This document shows, piece by piece, positions 53,549 through 62,824 of a DNA stretch of 64,000 bases. Source of the stretch: Hyphomonas oceanitis SCH89 (lineage in GTDB: Bacteria > Pseudomonadota > Alphaproteobacteria > Caulobacterales > Hyphomonadaceae); contig NZ_ARYL01000019.1 of the NCBI RefSeq assembly GCF_000685295.1, forward strand, positions 1 through 64,000, written 5' to 3'. The position numbers were made by a program, and so were the translations under genes. The notes under the pieces are model-generated. The model made no database searches. It was not told where the DNA came from and saw only the letters and a list, made by a program, of their open reading frames with translations. Position 1 is the stretch's first letter. Each line of letters starts with the position of its first letter.

Positions 53549-54513
53549 CAGAAGTCTCCCGTCGTGCGCTGGATAAGGCTGGCCTGGCCGCCTTTGTCCA
53601 TTGCATAGACAAGCTGGAGGGTTTCCTGTGTTGAGCCAGACACAATGCGGGCTGTCAAACGCAGGTTGCTGGGTTTCAGCGAGAGCATGGAATCGTCGCG
53701 TGCGGCGACGGCGATGGTCTGGATGTGTTCATTTTGCAGGAACGTGTCCAGCGAATGCCAGCCACCAAGTGGCTTGGCGCGGATGACCGACTGGGCTTTC
53801 TCAAGGGTAAGTTCGCCGGAATAGAGTGCGACCAGCAGGGGCGCATCCTCTTCTTTGAGTGTCTCGATATTGAGGGCGGTCTGGAAATGGTCTGGCCTGA
53901 CACAGACCAGCGGCTGGATCATCGCGATAATTTCAGGGGTGAAGCCTTTTATGGCTCGTAGCTCTGTCAAGTTTGCGAGCGGTGCGTTGGCGGAACGGTA
54001 AGGAGTTTCAAGGGTGCCATAATAGCCAGCCTCGGCGCCATATGCCCGGGGCGAGGAATCCTTGTCTATCCAGTCGGCCAGGCTTTCGGAAAGCGCCTGA
54101 GCTTCCGAGCGGAACACATCCATGGCTTCGAGCAGGCGCTGGAATTTGATGTGATTGACGTCATTGGCCTCGCCCGTGACGGTATTCAGGTTGAAGCAGT
54201 TGGAGGCGTCAGAGAGTGTTGCCTGGATCACGCCGCGATCAAACGGCAAGGTCATGCTCTGGCCGGTTTCGAGTGCTTCCCGGATGGCATCGTCGCCCAA
54301 GGTCTTGATCCGGGCCACAGCAAGGACGCCGAGCGCCTCTGTTGATCGACTGGCCCATATGGTCTGGGACCGTTCTGACGAGACACGCGCGAGGCTGAGC
54401 GAGCGCCCAAGCGCCTCGACAGCAGCAAGCGCCGCAACCGACATCACGGCCACGATCATCAGGATCGACAGCAGCGCGGCGCCGCGATCCTTCGGGGAAA
54501 CGTGGGGCGTCAT
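53548..54513 (-). CDS. gspK: type II secretion minor pseudopilin K
   Basis: 321 residues, long for a pseudopilin as expected of GspK. The leader ends KDRG and is followed by the hydrophobic AALLSILMIVAVMSVAALA. The usual Glu at mature position 5 is absent, which is characteristic of GspK at the pilus tip. The large inserted alpha domain contains SLADWIDKDSSPRAYGAE, with the Asp residues of the calcium site. Confidence 0.9.
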   Translation of the reverse strand: MTPHVSPKDRGAALLSILMIVAVMSVAALAAVEALGRSLSLARVSSERSQTIWASRSTEALGVLAVARIKTLGDDAIREALETGQSMTLPFDRGVIQATLSDASNCFNLNTVTGEANDVNHIKFQRLLEAMDVFRSEAQALSESLADWIDKDSSPRAYGAEAGYYGTLETPYRSANAPLANLTELRAIKGFTPEIIAMIQPLVCVRPDHFQTALNIETLKEEDAPLLVALYSGELTLEKAQSVIRAKPLGGWHSLDTFLQNEHIQTIAVAARDDSMLSLKPSNLRLTARIVSGSTQETLQLVYAMDKGGQASLIQRTTGDF

Positions 54514-55115
54514 GACATGGCACCAAGCATATACGTGAGGGTCAGTTCATCCTGGTCAGCGAATGTCATCTTGAATTCAATGAGATCAGGATAGTCGCCG
54601 CTGGTCGTCGCTGGCCACGCATCGAACCAGGCGCCTTTTCGGCGGTAACGGATGTCGAGCTTGTCTATTCCCTCCATCAGGATGCGCTCGACAACAGGCG
54701 TGGTGCTGACCGGATCTGGCCGGAGCCACGCCTTTCGAACCAGTGTGCCCTTGTCATAGGCATAAGCCACGCGCTGGAGGTCGCTGCGTTCGCTGCCGAT
54801 CTGGGGGGCTATCCATCCGGACCGGACGAACGTGATCAACTCGCCGGTCTTGTCGCTCTTCAAGCCCTGAAAGCCGATGGGCGGGTAAAGGTCATCTGGA
54901 GCGGAGGAAGAACGGTGCGTGACCTCATTGAAATCCGACCTCATCAGACCGAAGGCCGCCTCGAGTGAGCGCGCCTCGTCCATCCGTGTGTTCACGGCGC
55001 GGCTGGCCTGAAGGGTCTGCAGCATCATGAGTGTGCCAGCTGTCGCCAGCGTTGCTGTGACGGCGAGCGCAACAAGGGTCTCGACGAGCGTGAAGCCGGC
55101 GCTGGAGCGGTTCAT
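54510..55115 (-). CDS. gspJ: type II secretion minor pseudopilin J
   Basis: 201 residues. The prepilin leader is short and cleavage is after SSAG, giving FTLVETLVALAVTATLA with Glu5. The beta-rich head domain has the GspJ length. It forms the tip complex with GspI and GspK. Confidence 0.9.
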   Translation of the reverse strand: MNRSSAGFTLVETLVALAVTATLATAGTLMMLQTLQASRAVNTRMDEARSLEAAFGLMRSDFNEVTHRSSSAPDDLYPPIGFQGLKSDKTGELITFVRSGWIAPQIGSERSDLQRVAYAYDKGTLVRKAWLRPDPVSTTPVVERILMEGIDKLDIRYRRKGAWFDAWPATTSGDYPDLIEFKMTFADQDELTLTYMLGAMS

Positions 55116-55483
55116 TGGCCGACCCTCAAGCTCTGCAGGTGTGCAAGAATCTGTCCGCTTTCTGGTGCGGTTACAGTGATTTCAACGAGGAAAAGACCGT
55201 TTTCCTGTGTCGGCGTGACGGTGCGGTTCCAGTCAAAGCTGCGGCCACGCTGGGTGGATTCGCCTGCAATGACGCCGGTGGGCAGCGGCGGAGGCGTGGT
55301 GAGCGCGTCGGCCATGCGATTATTGGCTTCGATTTCGGCGAGGGCGCGCATGTCGACCTGACGGGCGCCGATCATGGTTTCGCTGCTGAGATGGATCAGC
55401 CCGATGGCGGAAATCGAAAAAACGCCAAGTGCGGCAAGGACTTCGACCAGGGTGAACCCGGACTGGCGATGGGGATCAGGCAT
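55112..55483 (-). CDS. gspI: type II secretion minor pseudopilin I
   Basis: 123 residues. The prepilin site RQSG is followed by FTLVEVLAALGVFSISAIGL with Glu5. The small head domain fits GspI. The start lies within the end of gspH (8-base overlap) and the stop overlaps gspJ by 4. Confidence 0.9.
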   Translation of the reverse strand: MPDPHRQSGFTLVEVLAALGVFSISAIGLIHLSSETMIGARQVDMRALAEIEANNRMADALTTPPPLPTGVIAGESTQRGRSFDWNRTVTPTQENGLFLVEITVTAPESGQILAHLQSLRVGQ

Positions 55484-55982
55484 TGGGCGCCTCCCATGTC
55501 ACTTTGCCGTCGGGCGCAATTGTCAGTTCGATTGTCTGGTTGCCGCGCTCAAGGATCAGCTGGTCGGCTTGGGCGGTACCTGTGGTATCGAGGATGACCT
55601 CGGGGGGGGCTTCATTGGGACTTCCCGGACCATTCCCGGACCGCTGAGGGGGCGTGCGGGACCTGTCGAAGGCCACATTGCGGGCCAATGTGACCTTCCC
55701 GCCGGCTGCCGGCAGCCATGCCTGATTGCGCCAGGTGACAAGCTGATAGCCCTGCTCGGTGAGCTTCAGTCCCTGCGGAGCGCCGGTCACCAGCGCGAGG
55801 TCCATTGCCGAGGTGACGTCGCGTTCAAGGCGGGCTGCGGCTTCCTCAAGCGGGTCTGCAGGTGCACGCATGGTCATGGCGACCATTCCGGCGGCAAGGC
55901 CCATGATGAACACTGCGACCAGCACTTCGATCAGGCTCATGCCTGCATCGTGTGGAAGTGGGAGGTCGCGGTTCGGGTTCAT
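55476..55982 (-). CDS. gspH: type II secretion minor pseudopilin H
   Basis: 168 residues. The leader ends HDAG and is followed by MSLIEVLVAVFIMGLAAGM, a Met at mature position 1 instead of the usual Phe, with Glu5 kept. The head domain has the GspH/FimT beta pattern. A run of eight C on the coding strand (55612-55619) is a possible slippage point. Confidence 0.87.
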   Translation of the reverse strand: MNPNRDLPLPHDAGMSLIEVLVAVFIMGLAAGMVAMTMRAPADPLEEAAARLERDVTSAMDLALVTGAPQGLKLTEQGYQLVTWRNQAWLPAAGGKVTLARNVAFDRSRTPPQRSGNGPGSPNEAPPEVILDTTGTAQADQLILERGNQTIELTIAPDGKVTWEAPNA

Positions 55983-55990
55983 GGATCAGG

Positions 55991-56440
55991 TCAGTTCCAG
56001 TTGCCGATGTCGTCTTCATTGCCGGGTTGACCGTCGGGGCCGGCCGAGAAGACATCATAGGCGCCGGCGGAGCGGACACCGGGCACGTTGTAGATGTAAT
56101 CATTGCCCCAGGGGTCTTGCTGGATGCGCTTGATGTAGCCGCCGGGACGGTACTGGGCGGCGTTTGCGCCCGAGGGTGGCGTCTTGAGGGCAGCGAGCCC
56201 GACATCCGCGCCCGGATAGTTGAACATGTCGAAGCTGTATTGCTCGAGGCCACTTTCCAGGGCGGCGATATCGGACCGCGCGCGGTCGACGCGGGACTTG
56301 CCGAGCACCGGGCCGACAGAGATGACGACAGCGGTTGCGAGCAGCGCCATGATCGAGACGGTCACCAGCAGTTCGACAAGTGAGAAGCCGGCATCCTTGC
56401 GGATGGTTTCGGGGGATTGGTTGTCCTGGTCCTGTGTCAT
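55991..56440 (-). CDS. gspG: type II secretion major pseudopilin G
   Basis: 149 residues. The leader ends KDAG and is followed by FSLVELLVTVSIMALLATA. The C-terminus has the GspG signature of a calcium loop, including DPWGNDYIYNVPG and DGQPGNEDDIGNW. It is the main subunit of the pseudopilus piston. A strong AGGAGG precedes the ATG, in keeping with high expression. Confidence 0.95.
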   Translation of the reverse strand: MTQDQDNQSPETIRKDAGFSLVELLVTVSIMALLATAVVISVGPVLGKSRVDRARSDIAALESGLEQYSFDMFNYPGADVGLAALKTPPSGANAAQYRPGGYIKRIQQDPWGNDYIYNVPGVRSAGAYDVFSAGPDGQPGNEDDIGNWN

Positions 56441-56466
56441 GGAGGCCTCCTGATTGGGGTGCGGCG

Positions 56467-57675
56467 CTATTGGAGCGCGAGTGTGTTGAGCTGGATGATG
56501 GGTAGCATGATGGACAATACGATTGTCCCGACCAGACCGCCAAGAATAACGATGATGATGGGTTCCATCAGACTGAGGGCGGTGGACGTGGCGTTCTCGA
56601 ATTCTTCCTCGAGGAATTCGGCGGCGCGCGTCATCATGCCGGGCACATCGCGGCCCGCTTCGCCACTGGCCACCATATGCACCATCATGGGCGGGAAAGC
56701 GTGCGTGTTCTTGAGCGCAGCGGCGAAGGAGCCGCCTTCGCTGACCTTAATGGCAATTTCGTCTGCAGCCTTGCGGAACACGCTGTTCGCCATCGCGCCG
56801 CGGGCGGCCTGCAGGGATTCCAGCACAGTCGCACCCGAGGATGAGAGCGTGGCGAAGATGCGGGCGAACCGCGCGGCTGAGACGGTGCGGGCGAGATTGC
56901 CGATGACGGGCAGGCGCAGGATGAAGCGGTCCATGGATTCGCGCACGCCGGGCGCGCGCAGGAGGCGATTGAGCGCAATGACCCCCACGACGACGCCAAT
57001 GGCGATGAGCCAGCCCCAGTTGCGGAGCAAGTTTGACATCATGATGACCTGCTGGGTCAGCCAGGGCAGTTTGGCGTCGAACATGTCGAACTGTTCGACA
57101 AGGCGCGGCACGACGATGATCATGAGCGCGATGACCATGCCGATGGCCAGCGTGGCCAGGAGGGCCGGATAGATCAGCGCGGACTGGACCTTCTGGCGCA
57201 GGCGCCATGTGTTTTCCAGATAGATCGCGAGGCGCTCCATCACTTCGCCCTGTCGTCCGGACATTTCACCAGCTGCCACAACGGACTTGAAGAGGGGCGG
57301 GAAGGCGCGCGGCGCGGTCGCGAGGGCGTCGGCAAAGCGCGAGCCTTCGGTGACTTCGTTGCGGACGCGGTGAAGGATGGCGACGGTCTCGGGCTTCGCA
57401 TCGGCCGCAACGGCCGTCAGAGCCTGTTCGACAGTGAGGCCGGACTGGAGGAGGACAGCGAGTTGTCGCGCGAGCAGGGCGCGGTCTTTTTCCGAAATGC
57501 GGCCACCGGCGCCCTTGCCGCCGCGCGCGCTCTTTGCGCTGAGCGGAGAAACCTCGATGGGCATGAGCTCGCGCATCCGCAATTCCTTGCGGGCTGCGCG
57601 GGGGCTGTCTGCTGAAATGACACCACGCATGCGTTTGCCGCCTGTATCGACAGCGACGTACTCAAACGCTGCCAT
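56467..57675 (-). CDS. gspF: type II secretion inner-membrane platform protein F
   Basis: 402 residues with two GspF cytosolic domains (about 65-190 and 270-390) and three membrane helices. The signature GEMSGRQGEVMERLA and its repeat SGEAGRDVPGMMTRAAEFLE are clear. It links the ATPase to pseudopilus assembly. The start lies 14 bases inside gspE. Confidence 0.94.
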   Translation of the reverse strand: MAAFEYVAVDTGGKRMRGVISADSPRAARKELRMRELMPIEVSPLSAKSARGGKGAGGRISEKDRALLARQLAVLLQSGLTVEQALTAVAADAKPETVAILHRVRNEVTEGSRFADALATAPRAFPPLFKSVVAAGEMSGRQGEVMERLAIYLENTWRLRQKVQSALIYPALLATLAIGMVIALMIIVVPRLVEQFDMFDAKLPWLTQQVIMMSNLLRNWGWLIAIGVVVGVIALNRLLRAPGVRESMDRFILRLPVIGNLARTVSAARFARIFATLSSSGATVLESLQAARGAMANSVFRKAADEIAIKVSEGGSFAAALKNTHAFPPMMVHMVASGEAGRDVPGMMTRAAEFLEEEFENATSTALSLMEPIIIVILGGLVGTIVLSIMLPIIQLNTLALQ

Positions 57676-59164
57676 CGCGGGCCTCCTTGCGGCAGACGCG
57701 CAGGACTTCCGTCACGCTTGTCTCGCCGGAGAATACATAGCGCCGCGCATTTTCGATCAGGCGGTGATGATCGGCGAAGGCAACGGCTTCGATGGCATCT
57801 TCCGTGGCATCCGCATGCAGCAGGTTTCGCACGGCATTATCAATCACGAGCAGCTCATAGATGGCGATGCGGCCATGGAAGCCGGTATTGCCGCAGGCCA
57901 TGCAGCCTTTCGGCGTGTAGTGTGTGAAGGCCTGACCATGTGGCAGGTCGAGGGCTTCATACTCGGCGGTTCCGGCCTCGGCGGGCTCCTTGCAGACATC
58001 GCACAGTTTGCGCACGAGACGCTGGGCCATGACGGCGCGCAGGGTCGAGGCCATGAGATAGGTTTCGACGCCCATATCGCGCAGACGCGTTATGGCGCCT
58101 GCGGCACTGTTTGTGTGCAGGGTGGAGAAGGCGAGGCGGCCGGTGGAGGCGAATTCGAACGCGGCTTCGGCGGTTTCCAGATCGCGAATCTCGCCCACCA
58201 TGACGATGTTGAAGTCCTGACGCAGGATGTTTCGCAGGGCGCGGGCGAAGGTGAGGCCGACCTTGGAGTCCATCTGCGTCTGGCTGATGCCCGGCAGGCC
58301 GTATTCGACCGGGTCTTCCAGCGTCATGATGTTCACGTTTCCGGTGTTTAGGCGCGAGATGGAGGAATAAAGCGTGGTGGTCTTGCCCGAGCCGACAGGA
58401 CCAGTGACGAGGATCACGCCGTTTGGCTGGCTGAGCACCTGATCGAAGCGCTGATAGGTGTCGGAATCCATGCCGAGCTCTTCAAGCGTCAGCAGGGCGT
58501 TCTGCGTGTCGAGCAGGCGAAGCGCAACGCGTTCGCCAAAGCGGGTCGGCAGGATGGCGACGCGCACGTCGATTGAGCGGCCGCCGGCCTGCAGCGAGAT
58601 GCGGCCATCCTGTGGCAGGCGTTTCTCGGCGATGTCGAGGCGCGCCATGACCTTGATGCGGGAGACCAGCGGCGCCGCAAGCTTGCGTGGCGGCGTGATG
58701 ACCTCGACGAGATCACCATCGATGCGATAGCGGATCGACAGTTTGTCCTCAAACGGATCAATATGAATATCTGAAGCGCGGCGCTTCATCGCCTCATAGA
58801 TAAGCCCGTTGATGAGGCGGATGACGGGTGCATCATCGCTGCCGCCGAGCAGGTCAGCCGCTTCCGGGATGTCGTCGATCAGGCTTTCGAGGCCACCACG
58901 GCTGGCAACAGCCGCCTCAATGTCGGTGGCGCCGAGCGGACCCTGGCTGAAGGCGTTCGTGAGGGCGCGGTCAAAACTGGCGGCGTCCATGGATTCGATG
59001 GCGTGCGGGCGGCCAAGGGCGCGGCGCGCTTCAACCAGTGAGAAAGCATCAGCACCCATACGCACGCCGACCGTCAGCGCTTCGCGATCAGGCAGGACAA
59101 TGAGGCCCTTGTCCTTGGCGAAGGCGTAGGTGAATTGCCGGGAGGGTGCTGCGTGTGTGCTCAT
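57662..59164 (-). CDS. gspE: type II secretion ATPase E
   Basis: 500 residues. The C-terminal ATPase domain has Walker A GPVGSGKTTTLYSSI, an Asp box near TLEDPVEYGL, Walker B VGEIRDLETAE and the His box STLHTNSA. The zinc-binding cysteines (CDVC...CMAC, about 100 residues from the end) are intact. The N1E region that binds GspL is shorter than in Vibrio EpsE. It powers pseudopilus assembly in the cytosol. Confidence 0.95.
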   Translation of the reverse strand: MSTHAAPSRQFTYAFAKDKGLIVLPDREALTVGVRMGADAFSLVEARRALGRPHAIESMDAASFDRALTNAFSQGPLGATDIEAAVASRGGLESLIDDIPEAADLLGGSDDAPVIRLINGLIYEAMKRRASDIHIDPFEDKLSIRYRIDGDLVEVITPPRKLAAPLVSRIKVMARLDIAEKRLPQDGRISLQAGGRSIDVRVAILPTRFGERVALRLLDTQNALLTLEELGMDSDTYQRFDQVLSQPNGVILVTGPVGSGKTTTLYSSISRLNTGNVNIMTLEDPVEYGLPGISQTQMDSKVGLTFARALRNILRQDFNIVMVGEIRDLETAEAAFEFASTGRLAFSTLHTNSAAGAITRLRDMGVETYLMASTLRAVMAQRLVRKLCDVCKEPAEAGTAEYEALDLPHGQAFTHYTPKGCMACGNTGFHGRIAIYELLVIDNAVRNLLHADATEDAIEAVAFADHHRLIENARRYVFSGETSVTEVLRVCRKEARDGSV

Positions 59165-59168
59165 CGAA

Positions 59169-61112
59169 TTATTGTGGAGGCGGCGAGCTCAGAACCTCGC
59201 TGACGAAGGCGTCGAGCGAGTTCACCTTGTCGTCCTTGCCGTTCCAGAGCTCTTCTGCGCGGATAAACCGGTAACTGCGTGCGGTCACGTCGCGCGCGCT
59301 CTGGCGGTCACGGATAACCGTTGGGCGAATGAAAACCATCAGGTTTGTGCGCTTGCTGGCCTTGCCTTCCGACCGGAACAGACGGCCGGCGACAGGCACG
59401 TCTCCAAGGATAGGCACTTTCTCGTTTGCAATCGTGTCCGACTGCTGGATCAGGCCGCCGATGACGATGATTTCACCACTGTCGGCAAGTACATCGGTCT
59501 GGATCTGGCGCTTGTTGAAGATGAGGTCGGAGGTCGCCGTCGAGATGGCGCCGGCAATGCTGGAGACTTCCTGGTTGATCTCAAGACGCACGGCATCGTC
59601 AGACGAAATGCGGGGTGTTACATCCAGCCGCACACCGATTTCCTTGCGGTCTACCGTCTGGAACGGATTGGTGTTGTCGTTGCCGAGGACGGAGCCGGTA
59701 ATGATCGGCACTTCCTGGCCGACGAGGAGGGATGATGTTCCGTTGTCGAGCGTCATGTTGAAGGGCTTGGAGAGTACGCGGGAATTTGTGTCGCTTTCCA
59801 CCGCCGTCAGGATGGCACCAAAGAGCGTATCGCCGTCCTGTCCTCCGATGCCCACGCTGAGGCCGGTGAGGCCCAGCAGGGAGCTGACTGCGGAGGCTGC
59901 GAACGGATTGCTGTCGCCCGTGTTGAAAGGTGTATCGCCCGCGACGGCGCCTGCCAGTGCAAGCAGGTTCGGCGCCGACCGCGAATAGTTGGTGGAGGCG
60001 AAGGGCACGGTGGAATTGCCGGTGCCGCTGAGCAGGAACTGGAGGCCGAGCTCGCGCGCCGTGTCGTCCGACATTTCAACAATGATGGCTTCGACCAGGA
60101 CCTGGGCGCGGCGTTTGTCGAGATCCTGAATGACGCGCTCCAGCGTCAGGAGGGTTTCGCTGGGAGCGTTGATGACGATCGAATTGGTCGGCGCATGGAA
60201 GGCAATCGTGCTGGGCGTGACTTCACCGCCGGTTTCAGCGCGGCGAAAGGCCATGGCGCCTGCGACCTTTTCAAGGATCGGGACGATTTCGGAGGCGTCG
60301 GCATTCTTGAGCGAGATGACGCGCAGTGTGTCCTCGACGCGGTCCGTCGAATCGAGCTGCTCGATCACTTTCAGGGCGCGGGCGATCGTGAGGTCATCAC
60401 CGCGGATGACGATTGAGTTGCCTGTCTGTGAGGCAATGGCCTGGAAGTTAGAGGCGCCGGAGTCCTCGCCGCCATTCTTCTGCAGGGCCATCAGAATGGA
60501 TTCCATCTCGCCTGACGGGATGTTCTTCAGGCCAATGGTTTCTGTCCGGGTCCGGTCCTCATCAATGCCCGCCACCAGCTGTCGGATACGCGGCATATTG
60601 GATTCATAATCGACGACGACCAGTGTGTTTGAGCGGGGGTTGGCGATGACCTGGCCCTGCGCATCGACGAGCGGCTTGACCATTTGGGCGGCTTCAAGCG
60701 CATTGAAATTGTTGAGGTGGATGATTTCCGTCACGAAGCTGTTGGCGCTGGAGGAGCGTGTACCGGCTTCGCTGACGGCGGACTGTTCCGGGATGATGCG
60801 GTAGGTGTTCTTGCCGGCAGGAACGGCTGTGAAGCCCTGGACGCGGAGCGTTGAGAGGAAAACCTCAAACACGCCTTCGCGCGTCAGCGGCGTGGAAGAC
60901 GTGACCGTGACGCGTTTGCCCCGGACATCAGGGTGAACGATGAACGTGTAGCCGGTCACGATCGACACATCGGCGATCAGGGAGCTAAGCTCCACATCGT
61001 CGAAGTTCAGAACGTGGCGTGCAGCCGGAGGCGTGGCCTCGCCAGCCAGCCCGAAGGCGGGCAGGGCGGTCGTGGCCAGCAGGACGGCTGTAAGGCCGAA
61101 GCGGAAGTTCAT
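59169..61112 (-). CDS. gspD: type II secretion secretin D
   Basis: About 647 residues from ATG 61112 (GGGAG seven bases upstream). A cleavable signal peptide ends near FGLAGEA. The N0-N3 domains follow (FDDVELSSLIADVSIVTGY at the start). The C-terminal secretin domain includes VGQEVPIITGS and GGLIQQSDTI. It forms the outer-membrane channel. The last residues lack an obvious long S-domain, which bears on whether a classical pilotin is used. Confidence 0.94.
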   Translation of the reverse strand: MNFRFGLTAVLLATTALPAFGLAGEATPPAARHVLNFDDVELSSLIADVSIVTGYTFIVHPDVRGKRVTVTSSTPLTREGVFEVFLSTLRVQGFTAVPAGKNTYRIIPEQSAVSEAGTRSSSANSFVTEIIHLNNFNALEAAQMVKPLVDAQGQVIANPRSNTLVVVDYESNMPRIRQLVAGIDEDRTRTETIGLKNIPSGEMESILMALQKNGGEDSGASNFQAIASQTGNSIVIRGDDLTIARALKVIEQLDSTDRVEDTLRVISLKNADASEIVPILEKVAGAMAFRRAETGGEVTPSTIAFHAPTNSIVINAPSETLLTLERVIQDLDKRRAQVLVEAIIVEMSDDTARELGLQFLLSGTGNSTVPFASTNYSRSAPNLLALAGAVAGDTPFNTGDSNPFAASAVSSLLGLTGLSVGIGGQDGDTLFGAILTAVESDTNSRVLSKPFNMTLDNGTSSLLVGQEVPIITGSVLGNDNTNPFQTVDRKEIGVRLDVTPRISSDDAVRLEINQEVSSIAGAISTATSDLIFNKRQIQTDVLADSGEIIVIGGLIQQSDTIANEKVPILGDVPVAGRLFRSEGKASKRTNLMVFIRPTVIRDRQSARDVTARSYRFIRAEELWNGKDDKVNSLDAFVSEVLSSPPPQ

Positions 61113-61113
61113 T

Positions 61114-62010
61114 CTATTCTCCCTCGGGGAAACGAAGTGTGACCGGCACATCCGCGTTTCCGCGTCTGACGGTCATTGAAATCTCAGGCGCCCGGGCCAG
61201 TCGCTCTGTAAGGCTCTGAATGTCGATATCCTTGACCGGCGTTCCGTCCAGACTTGTCAGGATGTCGCCTGATTCAATTCCTGTGCCACTCAAGGCTGCA
61301 GACGAGGCAGGCGAGCTAAGGCGATATCCGACGAGGTTGCCGTCTTCCAGAACGGGTGCGACGTTAAGGGAGGCCAGCAGTGCCCGGTCTATCGTGGCAG
61401 GTCTGGATGTGACGACTTCCGGGCGTTGCTCGCCCTGGATCATGCCTTCCTGTCCGGGTAGGGAAAGGACAGCCAGCGTGTCGGTATTGCTCTCCATCAT
61501 GAGCGTTTCGAGACCGCCCCCTTTGCGCAGCAGCACCCGGTCGGGCAGTACGCGGTCGAGCGTGACGCCATCAACGATCGTGTCGCCAGGGCCAAAGCTG
61601 CGCGCTTGCTTGTCCGACATCTGGATGATGGCAATTGCGGCCGCATCGGTTCCGTTCGCGCCGGATTCGCCTGTCACGGAACGAACGCCCTTCAGTTTGA
61701 GGTTCAGTGTTGTCGGGGGCGCGCTGGGCACAAGCGCGCTGCCAGATGCGGAACCGTCCGCGCGTTTGAAGTAATTGACCCTTGTGAGAATTGTTGTGTC
61801 GCCACGCGGGACGCGAGCATTTGCGGATCCCGATTGGGAAATGACGAATTGCGGAAGGGGCTTGCTGACCGCACCGGACCGGTCGATCGCAATCCACAGG
61901 ATGCGCGCGACCAGCAAGCCGAGAAGGGCAACCAGCACGATATCAAGCACTATGCGTACGCGCGGCACGATATGCATTGTACTTGCTGTGAGTTTCGCTA
62001 GCGGGTTCAT
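61114..62010 (-). CDS. gspC: type II secretion system protein C
   Basis: 298 residues. One N-terminal membrane helix (about 20-43) is followed by a homology region (about 100-190) that contacts the secretin. A C-terminal PDZ-like domain contains GIESGDILTSLDGTPVKDI. It is the first gene of the operon, with a 219-base A/T-rich gap upstream (62011-62229) that must hold the promoter. I see no gene in that gap. The ribosome site is weak. Confidence 0.9.
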   Translation of the reverse strand: MNPLAKLTASTMHIVPRVRIVLDIVLVALLGLLVARILWIAIDRSGAVSKPLPQFVISQSGSANARVPRGDTTILTRVNYFKRADGSASGSALVPSAPPTTLNLKLKGVRSVTGESGANGTDAAAIAIIQMSDKQARSFGPGDTIVDGVTLDRVLPDRVLLRKGGGLETLMMESNTDTLAVLSLPGQEGMIQGEQRPEVVTSRPATIDRALLASLNVAPVLEDGNLVGYRLSSPASSAALSGTGIESGDILTSLDGTPVKDIDIQSLTERLARAPEISMTVRRGNADVPVTLRFPEGE

Positions 62011-62229
62011 ATATTACGCAAACAGTCTACTTCTGTAGTGATGTTAAGTATATTTATCGGCACTTCTGCGCCGTTTACCTTGCAAAAAGGAGGCGCGTTA
62101 ACGGTTGATGCAGCAATCGGGCCACAGTGCCAAACAGATTTACAGTACATCATTGTAATGGTTGAGAACATGGCGCCCATTCAGCCATCAGTGACGCCGT
62201 CATTCTTTCCGTCGCTGCCGCCCGTATAC

Positions 62230-62553
62230 TCAGAATAGCAGGCTGGCGGGCACATTCAGCGCCTCTGACAACCGACGAGCCGTTTTGAGACCGAAGGTCT
62301 GGCCGCGTTCGATTGCGGAAATATGATTTGGGCGAATACCGCAAAGCTCACTCAACTGGCTTTGAGTCAGCAGACGCAACTCGCGTATGACGCGAACGGG
62401 ATGCTCACCCGCATCAATCCTGCGCTGCGCCTCGTCAGGAATCTCCGGTTCCGCTTTGGGAATTTCGGACATCGCCTTCTCAAGCTGTGAAACCTTTGTC
62501 TCAAGATCTATCAGCCGACCTTCCAGTCTATATAGCAAATCCTGGTCACTCAC
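62230..62553 (-). CDS. XRE family helix-turn-helix regulator
   Basis: 107 residues from a GTG at 62553, with AAGGGG eight bases upstream. The first 40 residues form a coiled coil (LEGRLIDLETKVSQLEKAM), probably for dimerisation. The C-terminal HTH covers about 52-105 (LTQSQLSELCGIRPNHISAI, then ERGQTFGLKTARRLSEAL). It stands alone, with no toxin gene beside it. It lies upstream of gspC in the same direction, so control of the secretion operon is possible but unproven. Confidence 0.88.
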   Translation of the reverse strand: MSDQDLLYRLEGRLIDLETKVSQLEKAMSEIPKAEPEIPDEAQRRIDAGEHPVRVIRELRLLTQSQLSELCGIRPNHISAIERGQTFGLKTARRLSEALNVPASLLF

Positions 62554-62824
62554 CGATGCAGCCCCTTAAATTGCGCCGTTGGCCCTGTCTTTAATGTCGG
62601 ACGGATATTCTGAAATTAACGCGCTCACATGTCGCTTTCGCGAAAGTTTTATGACGTTCCCCGAGGTTAACAGGTGCAGCTGTTGCAGACGGCACGAAGG
62701 GCCGAACGGACTGTCTTTAAAGTGCAATATTTCCGTTAATTGAATGTCATGCCCCGCCGCTATTGAGCGCCTGACAGCCCGCGATTCAGTTGGGCTCGTT
62801 CGGTGGTTTCAACGAGGGGTTATC

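Noticed and set aside
62230-62553. Toxin-antitoxin antitoxin
   Set aside because: The XRE protein has no small toxin gene on either side. It reads as a single regulator.
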